This document shows, piece after piece, positions 6,538 through 11,602 of a stretch of DNA of 11,602 nucleotides (its first letter is position 1; every line of letters begins with the position of its first letter). A model generated the notes under the pieces. The model saw only the letters and a list, made by a program, of their open reading frames with translations. It was not told the DNA's origin and did no database searches. Made by a program: the position numbers and the translations under genes. Source of the DNA: Avimonoglobus sp965151315. GTDB lineage: Bacteria > Bacillota > Clostridia > UBA1381. The DNA is taken from assembly GCA_965151315.1 (NCBI GenBank), contig CBCTZG010000085.1, forward strand, positions 1-11,602, in the 5' to 3' direction.

Positions 6538-7110
6538 TTATTTCGCATAGTCCAAAGCCCGCAAATTCAACTGATGGAATTGGGGATTTACTTTATCCAA
6601 AATGGCTGCCTGGATGTCTGCTTGTGTGAGTCCCAGTGCGCCGCTGCGCACCGCCGCCCCCAAAAGCACGATATTCAGTGCCTTGGCGGAGCCTAACGCC
6701 TGGCAGGCCGCTTCTCCGTCGACCACAATCAGGTTCTGCACATGCCGCTTTAGATACGCAAGCATTTCCCGGCCATTGTAATCCGAGCCCTGCAGCGCTG
6801 CCGTCACCGGCATGATCGGACGTGCGCTGACCACGACCCAGCCGCCCTCCTTTAAATACGGCAGCATCCGCACAGCCTCTGATGGTTCAAACCCGATAAT
6901 CATATCCGCTGTTCCCAGGGCGACCATTGGAGAATAGATCCCTTTCCCCAGCCGCAGATGGCTGAATACACTGCCGCCCCGCTGGGCCATGCCGATGGTT
7001 TCCGCGCTCATGACCGGGATACCCTTTGCCATAGCCGCGGCGGCGATCAGCTTGGAAGCCAGCACCGTGCCCTGGCCCCCCACGCCGCAAAGTATAATAT
7101 TTTTACCCAT
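6538..7110 (-). CDS. iorB: Indolepyruvate:ferredoxin oxidoreductase, beta subunit
   Basis: This is the small, 190-residue subunit of the two-subunit 2-oxoacid:ferredoxin oxidoreductase specific for aryl pyruvates, matching the pyruvate oxidoreductase gamma-domain fold. Supporting motifs are GVGGQGT (9-15) at the N-terminus and ETIGMAQRGGSVFSHLR (37-53), typical of IorB. It contains no cluster-binding cysteine set, as expected, because the clusters are in IorA. The ATG at 7110 is chosen: GGAGGTG lies 7 nt upstream, and MGKNIILCGVGG is the usual beginning. A TTG further upstream at 7128 is unlikely. The start overlaps the iorA stop by 8 bp (7103-7110), so translation is coupled and equal subunit amounts are expected. 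Confidence 0.95.
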   Translation of the reverse strand: MGKNIILCGVGGQGTVLASKLIAAAAMAKGIPVMSAETIGMAQRGGSVFSHLRLGKGIYSPMVALGTADMIIGFEPSEAVRMLPYLKEGGWVVVSARPIMPVTAALQGSDYNGREMLAYLKRHVQNLIVVDGEAACQALGSAKALNIVLLGAAVRSGALGLTQADIQAAILDKVNPQFHQLNLRALDYAK

Positions 7111-8926
7111 TGCAAACACCTCCGCCAATGGCTCCTACCGGGCAAACCTGGGCGCACAGTCCGCAGCCGGTACACAAACTGCTGTCTATGGCAACCTGCC
7201 CGTCTGCCGTGGTGATGGCCGGGCAGCCCAGTTGTTTGATACACTTTTTGCATTTTATACATTTCCCGCTATCCACCCGCATTGTGCCAGCCGGCTTCGT
7301 TACGGCGATGCAGGGCGATTTGAAAATGATCGCTTTGACGCCGGGCTCCCCGGCCGCCCGCCGGACGCAGTCCATTGCCGTGGCCAAATCCAGCGGATCC
7401 ACAGTTTCTACAAACGTCAGGCCGATCCCACGGAGTACATTTTCAATGCTGACCTTTTGGACTACCTCGCCCATCATGGTACGGCCTGTCCCCGGATGGG
7501 GCTGATGACCAGTCATGGCCGTGGTGGAATTGTCCAGCACCACAAGCACCATATTGGCCTGGTTATATACCGCGTTCACAACACCGGTGATGGCTGATGC
7601 AAAGAACGTAGAATCCCCTACAAACGCAAAGCATGCGGTATCCGGCTCAATCCGGCCCACCCCCTGGGTAATATTGACCCCTGCGCCCATGCATAGACAG
7701 GTATCCACCATATCTAAAGGCATGGCGTTTCCCAGGGTATAACAGCCTATGTCGCCGCAGAATATGGTCTTCTTCCCTTTCATCGCTTCTTTGACCGCAT
7801 AGAAGGACGCCCTATGGGGACATCCAGCGCACAAAACCGGCGGCCGCACCGGCAAAGCCGGCGGCGCTTCCGAGGGCTTCGCTTCCGGCTGAGCAATCCC
7901 CAAAAAAGCGGCAATGGCTTTTTCTACGCTGTCCCGGGTATTTTCCCCCGCGTTCTGCACATGATGGGTCAGCTTTCCGTAGATTTTCACCGGCAGATGA
8001 TATTTCCCACATACGTAGGTCAGCGCCCGCTCAATGACCGGATCCAGCTCCTCTATACACAGTACCTCGTCCAGCCCATCCAAAAATTCCAAAGCCAGCG
8101 CTTCCGGGAAAGGATACGGCGTGGCTACCTTCAAAAGTCTGCGCATTCCCTGGTCCTGCAGCGCCTCCATCGTATACGTGAAGCTGAAGCCATGGGTCGC
8201 TATGCCCCGTTTTTCGTTCCTATATTCCTCTGCCGCTGCCAGGATCTGGTTCCGGGCGTAACCCGAGAAAACCGCCGACAGCTCCACGTTTCTGGCTTCA
8301 ATTTTAATGTGATTGTTATAGGACAGCCGTGGGAAAATCACCCACCGGGCTGAATCCTTCTGAAAGCCTTCCGGTATATGGCGGGTATATTCCGCTGGAT
8401 CCTTTACCGTAACAGACGCATAACCGTGACATACCCGGGTCGTTGGCCGGAAAAACACCGGCGTCTGATATTTTTCAGAGTAATCAAACGCTTCCTGGAT
8501 CATGGCATAGGCCTCCTGGGCTGAGGACGGATCAAAGCAGGGCACTTTGGAAAAGGCCGCGAACTGCCGGGTATCCTGCTCCGTCTGAGAAGATATAGGC
8601 CCCGGATCATCCGCCACTAAAACCACCATGCCGCCCTTGACGCCAATATAGGCCAGGCTCATCAGCGGGTCAGCCGCCACATTTAATCCCACCTGCTTCA
8701 TGGTCACCATGGACCGCGCCCCAGCGTAAGCTGCCCCCGCCGCCGCTTCCAGGCCCGCCTTTTCATTGACAGACCATTCGATATAAATATCCCCGGGATT
8801 GTGCTTAGCCGCCGTTTCCAGTACCTCTGTGGACGGTGTGCCCGGATACCCGGAAATAAAATTGACGCCGGCCGCAACCGCCCCTAGTGCGATGGCCTCA
8901 TTCCCCATCAAAAATTCCTGATGCAT
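7103..8926 (-). CDS. iorA: Indolepyruvate:ferredoxin oxidoreductase, alpha subunit
   Basis: This is the large, 607-residue catalytic subunit. It uses thiamine diphosphate and [4Fe-4S] clusters to convert indole-, phenyl- or hydroxyphenylpyruvate plus CoA to aryl-acetyl-CoA, CO2 and reduced ferredoxin, or the reverse, in the cytoplasm. The N-terminal pyrimidine-binding domain has GNEAIALGA (8-16) and SGYPGTPSTE (25-34). CAGCPHRASF (366-375) opens the second half. The thiamine-diphosphate motif runs from GDST (437) to DNSTTAMTG (465-473). Two ferredoxin-like clusters end the protein: Cys556, 559, 562 and 568, then Cys585, 588, 591 and 595 (CTGCGLCAQVCP). Length and domain order match the family. 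The ATG at 8926 has GAGGG 7 nt upstream. No strong promoter is visible in 8927-9005, so read-through from the GH32 gene is possible. Confidence 0.97.
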   Translation of the reverse strand: MHQEFLMGNEAIALGAVAAGVNFISGYPGTPSTEVLETAAKHNPGDIYIEWSVNEKAGLEAAAGAAYAGARSMVTMKQVGLNVAADPLMSLAYIGVKGGMVVLVADDPGPISSQTEQDTRQFAAFSKVPCFDPSSAQEAYAMIQEAFDYSEKYQTPVFFRPTTRVCHGYASVTVKDPAEYTRHIPEGFQKDSARWVIFPRLSYNNHIKIEARNVELSAVFSGYARNQILAAAEEYRNEKRGIATHGFSFTYTMEALQDQGMRRLLKVATPYPFPEALALEFLDGLDEVLCIEELDPVIERALTYVCGKYHLPVKIYGKLTHHVQNAGENTRDSVEKAIAAFLGIAQPEAKPSEAPPALPVRPPVLCAGCPHRASFYAVKEAMKGKKTIFCGDIGCYTLGNAMPLDMVDTCLCMGAGVNITQGVGRIEPDTACFAFVGDSTFFASAITGVVNAVYNQANMVLVVLDNSTTAMTGHQPHPGTGRTMMGEVVQKVSIENVLRGIGLTFVETVDPLDLATAMDCVRRAAGEPGVKAIIFKSPCIAVTKPAGTMRVDSGKCIKCKKCIKQLGCPAITTADGQVAIDSSLCTGCGLCAQVCPVGAIGGGVCNG

Positions 8927-9005
8927 AACATTTCCCTCGATTCACAAAACGCATATTTTTTCTTTGCCGATCCCGGCCATACAAGCTCTATGGAGGTAAC
9001 CGCCC

Positions 9006-10106
9006 CTATAAAAGAACGGAAAAAATCTCTTGACCCCCGTTTACATAGGCTTCCAAGATATATTCATCCCGAATAATTTTCAAATCAGTGATTTCTCCAT
9101 GATATACCACGTTTTCTCTGTTTGTCCGTTGGATCTCGAACCCGTCATCCGTAATTTTGACCGCCGGGTCGCTGTCCGTTAGAAGATGGCGCACCTCTTC
9201 AACAGGATATCCGCAAAGCTTCCCGTCCTTTATAAAAATTTCACGGGGAACTGACATACAGCCCACATCCTTTGCGGCGTACCCGTCATATGGCCAGCCC
9301 GGAATCCAAGCAATCAAAATATTCCGGCCTTTATGGTCCAAAAAAATCTGTCCCGCATACTGATCCGGGCCTTTATCCATTTCTCCGGTCACTTCCGGGG
9401 TAAATTTTCCATTTTGAAATGTCCCGTACATAATGGAAAAATACTGCCGCCGCTCAAGCAGACACACCGATGTTGCCAAAAGGTATTGATCTCCCATCTT
9501 GGTGAATGACGGGCATTCCGTATATTGCGCGTTTTCCCATTCGCGCATTATACCGCAATATTTCCAGTCAAGCAAATTTCTACTTTCATATAGCAACAGA
9601 CGGGCTTTTTTCGTTTCTGGATGCCCGGACGCCATGACGCAGTAATACATATCATTGATATACGCAACCGCCGGGTCCCTGAAATCCGGCCCGCCGTCAT
9701 CCGGATGATCTGCAATGACCGGATTGTTCGCATATTTTTCAAAATGGACGCCGTCTTTGGAATAGGCAACGCTGACCGTCTGTTTTTTTTGCCCGGCGCC
9801 CGCTGGTGTAATCGACGCGTAAAACAGACACAGCGTATTATCTTTTACAATCGCCGTTCCTGACCAGCAGCCGCCACAGTCATACGGATCCGCAGGATAC
9901 AGCGCTACCGGAAGCTCTTCCCAACGGATAAAATCCTTTGTCCGCGCATGGCCCCAGTGCATCGGTTCCTGCCACGGCCGTTCAAAATTAGGCGAATGCT
10001 GATAAAAGACATGATAATATCCATTAAAATAAACCAGGCCGTTAGGGTCGTTTATCCATCCTTTTGACGGCTTATAATGAAATTGGGGTTTTTTTTCGTA
10101 GTCCAT
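9006..10106 (-). CDS. GH32 beta-fructosidase (sucrose/fructan hydrolase), short form
   Basis: This family-32 glycoside hydrolase of 366 residues hydrolyses terminal beta-fructosides such as sucrose, sucrose-6-phosphate or short fructans. The five-bladed propeller domain shows WINDPNG (17-23, nucleophile Asp20), WSGTA (81-85), FRDP (142-145, transition-state stabiliser Asp144) and ECP (197-199, acid/base Glu197). No signal peptide is present, so it acts inside the cell. Family members are commonly about 450-500 residues. Here only about 55 residues follow the propeller, ending in ILEAYVNGG, which resembles the last strands of the usual beta-sandwich domain, so that domain is reduced. The ATG at 10106 has AAGGAG 7 nt upstream and is preferred to the one at 10151, which lies beyond the predicted transcription start. 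The gene has its own strong promoter. No fructose transporter or regulator is adjacent. Confidence 0.9.
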   Translation of the reverse strand: MDYEKKPQFHYKPSKGWINDPNGLVYFNGYYHVFYQHSPNFERPWQEPMHWGHARTKDFIRWEELPVALYPADPYDCGGCWSGTAIVKDNTLCLFYASITPAGAGQKKQTVSVAYSKDGVHFEKYANNPVIADHPDDGGPDFRDPAVAYINDMYYCVMASGHPETKKARLLLYESRNLLDWKYCGIMREWENAQYTECPSFTKMGDQYLLATSVCLLERRQYFSIMYGTFQNGKFTPEVTGEMDKGPDQYAGQIFLDHKGRNILIAWIPGWPYDGYAAKDVGCMSVPREIFIKDGKLCGYPVEEVRHLLTDSDPAVKITDDGFEIQRTNRENVVYHGEITDLKIIRDEYILEAYVNGGQEIFSVLL

Positions 10107-10139
10107 GCCCGTTCTCCTTATCATGGTATTGACCTGACT

Positions 10140-10168
10140 ATTATAGCACATCGGCAGAGAAATTGCAA
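10140..10168 (-). promoter_or_regulatory. Sigma-A-type promoter of the GH32 gene
   Basis: The minus strand reads TTGCAA (10168-10163), a 17-bp spacer and TATAAT (10145-10140), with TGC forming an extended -10. This is the closest match to consensus in the window. The predicted start near 10133 leaves a leader of about 27 nt. Confidence 0.85.
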
Positions 10169-10269
10169 CTAAAGAAAAGCTTCATTTTCCCACTAAAAGC
10201 CGGGCGCTGCCCATCTGCTAATATGGTTTCAAACCTGGAAAAAAACAAACAGGTATGGATATGCAACGA

Positions 10270-10430
10270 CATACAAATAATCCCGCCGTTATCCCCAAGC
10301 GGCATAAAGCCCTATCTTCGCCGGGGGATGGGACGTCTGTTACGGCTCCGCTGATGTGTGCATATGTTATGCGGAGATCCCATTGCCGGGAATTTTTAGC
10401 CATTTAGCGGAATAAACCCGCTTTGCGCAG
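10270..10430. ncRNA. Putative structured RNA, strand and family undetermined
   Basis: The gap from 10170 to 10432 has no supportable gene, but five stems lie almost end to end. They are AGCGG/CCGCT (10406-10410 with 10418-10422), TCCC/GGGA (10378-10381 with 10388-10391), CTCCGC/GCGGAG (10346-10351 with 10371-10376), ATCCCC/GGGGAT (10291-10296 with 10324-10329), and an inner CGGC/GCCG (10300-10303 with 10320-10323). An outer TCCC/GGGA (10281-10284 with 10330-10333) extends the fourth stem. On the plus strand an RNA would end at the hairpin at 10433-10464. On the minus strand a short GTATG/CATAC hairpin (10253-10274) precedes a seven-T run (10245-10239). I cannot match it to a known family, and no promoter is convincing. 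Positions 10170-10269 otherwise show nothing clear. Confidence 0.4.
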
Positions 10431-10432
10431 CA

Positions 10433-10464
10433 AAAAAGCCTGCCCATTGCTGGGCAGGCTTTTT
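10433..10464. terminator. Bidirectional intrinsic terminator
   Basis: AAAAAGCCTGCCCA (10433-10446), a TTGC loop and TGGGCAGGCTTTTT (10451-10464) form a perfect 14-bp stem. On the minus strand it ends the zinc-ribbon gene, overlapping its TAA (10463-10465), with six T after the stem. On the plus strand five T follow, so it could also end a plus-strand RNA from 10270-10430. Confidence 0.9.
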
Positions 10465-10867
10465 ATGCTTCTTCCGCCGGCTGACCCTTTAGCCGTTTCC
10501 CGCACTTCGAACAAAAAACATTCTCCTCATGATTATATTCGCCGCAGGCCGGGCAGACCACCGCGTTTTTGATTTTCGCGATCTGATCCTTAGTTGCGTC
10601 GATCTCTTCATACAGCTTTTCCGCCTGCTGGCAGATCTGGCTGATATTCTCCGGGAATTCCGCGCCGTTTTTATACTCATTGTACAGGATCCGTCCAAGC
10701 TCTGCAAACAGCTGGTCGATTTTCCCTTCCGTTTCGGACACCGCATAGGTCAGCTTCGCTTTGCTTACGACGTTGCTGGTCTTTTTCACAGCCACCTTGG
10801 TAAGCTTCCCCGCTTCATCCTTTGCTTTCAAGGCGCCGTCCCGGATCTTATCAAATACATCGTTCAT
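10463..10867 (-). CDS. Small helical protein with C-terminal zinc ribbon
   Basis: This is a 134-residue cytoplasmic protein with no assignable enzyme activity. Residues 1-100 are charged and predicted to be almost entirely helical. Lys/Ala-rich repeats near the start (KIRDGALKAKDEAGKLTKVA) suggest amphipathic helices, and a second helical part (47-100) suggests coiled coil. The C-terminus carries a zinc ribbon with Cys105, Cys108, Cys119 and Cys122 (CPAC, ten residues, CSKC) followed by GKRL, and then a flexible acidic tail. Such zinc-ribbon proteins are common small hypothetical proteins in Clostridia. The ATG at 10867 has GGAAGGAG upstream. It has its own promoter and terminator, so it is a one-gene transcript downstream of the hydrogenase gene. 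Confidence 0.85.
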   Translation of the reverse strand: MNDVFDKIRDGALKAKDEAGKLTKVAVKKTSNVVSKAKLTYAVSETEGKIDQLFAELGRILYNEYKNGAEFPENISQICQQAEKLYEEIDATKDQIAKIKNAVVCPACGEYNHEENVFCSKCGKRLKGQPAEEA

Positions 10868-10900
10868 GTTGTCCAGCTCCTTCCACTTATATTCATTACT

Positions 10901-10909
10901 AGTATATCA
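10901..10909 (-). promoter_or_regulatory. Extended -10 promoter of the zinc-ribbon gene
   Basis: The minus strand reads TGA TATACT (10909-10901), an extended -10 with one mismatch to TATAAT. No good -35 is seen. The leader would be about 27 nt. The hydrogenase gene ends 39 nt upstream without an obvious terminator, so read-through is also possible. Confidence 0.55.
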
Positions 10910-10944
10910 CCGAATCAGAAAAAATGCTACCGGTTTCTCTAAAA

Positions 10945-11602
10945 TTATTTTGCATTTTCTCCCAAAATAATTCGAATCGAATCCGTGATCGTTTCCTCGT
11001 ACGCCTCCCTGCCGTACTCGTCCACCTCGTTTTTGTCCTTTGCCTCATGGGTCAGGCAGCCCGCGCCGCCAATACAGCCGCCGGTACAAGCCATACCTTC
11101 GATAAAGTTATAGGGCAGAACATTTTTTGAAGCCATCAAAAGTGCCTTGCGGCAGGCCTCGATCCCATCGCAGGATATGGGCCGGAAGTCAACGTCCTCT
11201 TTCCCCTGTTCCTTTAACGCCTGACGCACCGCGTCAGCCACGCCGCCGCTTCGGGCGAAAATTCGGCCGAAATAGGAGGCGTTGTCCAAAACGTCCAAGG
11301 GCAGATGTTCTAATTCCATATCCAACGCGTCAAACAGTGCCTGCAGTTCCTCAAAGGTCAGTACGCTGTCAACATAAGGCTTTACCTTCTCTTGCTTAAT
11401 CTCCGCTTTTTTTGCTGTACAAGGCCCAATAAACACAATTTTCGCGTTGGGCTCCTGCTCCTTAATATACTTGGAAATGGCCGCCATGGGTGAAAGGTTA
11501 TGGGAAATGTGCTCCTCCAGCGCTGGGAAGGATTTGCGGATATAATCCACAAAGGCCGGGCAGCAGGAGGTGGTCATCGGCACGCCGGCTTCCATCTTTT
11601 CC
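10945..11602 (-). CDS. [FeFe]-hydrogenase H-cluster domain, 5' end outside the window
   Basis: The C-terminal part of an iron-only hydrogenase catalyses reversible proton reduction to hydrogen, usually with ferredoxin as partner. Reading is open through the window edge, and the residues before the first visible Met (codon at 11595) are Glu-Lys, so that Met is internal. All three H-cluster signatures are present: TSCCP near 11557-11571, GPCTAKK near 11407-11427, and EGMACTGGCIGGAGCL near 11056-11103 with ligand cysteines at 11086-11088 and 11074-11076. The motifs differ from the classical clostridial enzyme: Gly replaces the Met of MPCTAKK, and Thr replaces the Pro of MACPGGC. This is the style of the less studied group B enzymes, though that assignment is from memory. 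The N-terminal ferredoxin-like domains and the start are not visible. The protein ends normally at 10945, without the small-subunit extension. Confidence 0.92.
   Translation of the reverse strand, partial: EKMEAGVPMTTSCCPAFVDYIRKSFPALEEHISHNLSPMAAISKYIKEQEPNAKIVFIGPCTAKKAEIKQEKVKPYVDSVLTFEELQALFDALDMELEHLPLDVLDNASYFGRIFARSGGVADAVRQALKEQGKEDVDFRPISCDGIEACRKALLMASKNVLPYNFIEGMACTGGCIGGAGCLTHEAKDKNEVDEYGREAYEETITDSIRIILGENAK

Noticed and set aside
6989..7597. Open frame of 202 codons on the plus strand across the iorA/iorB junction
   Set aside because: It is antisense to two well-supported genes with intact motifs, has low-complexity shadow composition, and lacks initiation signals.
8927..9005. 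A dedicated promoter or terminator between the GH32 gene and iorA
   Set aside because: CTTGTATGG on the minus strand could be a -35, but no acceptable -10 follows at 16-18 bp, and the CCATA/TATGG hairpin lacks a T-run; neither was strong enough to list.
10163..10403. Small open frames of 61-63 codons on both strands in the gap between the GH32 and zinc-ribbon genes
   Set aside because: They have no ribosome binding sites and overlap the GH32 promoter or the consecutive hairpins; their translations show no recognisable pattern.
1..11602. CRISPR array, tRNA, rRNA, prophage or complete transposon
   Set aside because: I saw no regularly spaced repeats, no cloverleaf-like sequence with a T-loop motif, and no integrase, transposase or phage structural gene on either strand.

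Overview
The window looks like the chromosome of a strictly anaerobic, moderately GC-rich member of the Clostridia (Bacillota). The grounds are strong AGGAGG-type ribosome binding sites, sigma-A-like promoters often with a TGn extended -10, a ferredoxin-linked indolepyruvate oxidoreductase, an [FeFe]-hydrogenase, and clostridial-type housekeeping genes. No species can be named from the sequence. Most genes lie on the minus strand. Three lie on the plus strand: a pseudouridine synthase, a VOC protein and a small orphan.

Layout. (1) 81-2827, minus: a DUF624 membrane protein translationally coupled (ATGA overlap) to the tRNA-modification gene mnmG. (2) 2932-4349, plus: an RluA-family pseudouridine synthase and a VOC/glyoxalase-fold protein. 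This unit diverges from the mnmG unit at a 30-bp inverted repeat that reads as the same promoter in both directions. A bidirectional hairpin terminator at 4370-4397 closes it. (3) 4396-5283: a small protein that appears to carry two tandem ribbon-helix-helix motifs (minus) and a divergent 91-aa orphan (plus). The AT-rich gap between them holds two copies of a palindromic site 21 bp apart plus a partial third copy on the regulator's own promoter. (4) 5282-8926, minus: iorA-iorB-PaaK-type ligase, a tightly packed operon for aryl-pyruvate/aryl-acetyl-CoA interconversion. (5) 9006-10106, minus: a short GH32 beta-fructosidase with a very clear promoter. (6) 10170-10432: no gene, but a run of consecutive hairpins that suggests a structured RNA. 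(7) 10463-10867, minus: a small helical protein with a C-terminal zinc ribbon. (8) 10945-11602, minus: the C-terminal end of an [FeFe]-hydrogenase with group-B-like H-cluster motifs, running off the window.

Functional links. The ior operon and the hydrogenase fit a ferredoxin-based fermentative metabolism: the oxidoreductase exchanges electrons with ferredoxin, and hydrogenases of this kind usually use the same carrier. The mnmG and rluA-type genes are RNA-modification housekeeping genes. The most unusual parts are the symmetric divergent promoter, the tandem-RHH/orphan pair with its operator array, and the hairpin-rich gap at 10270-10430. I see no CRISPR array, tRNA, rRNA or complete mobile element.
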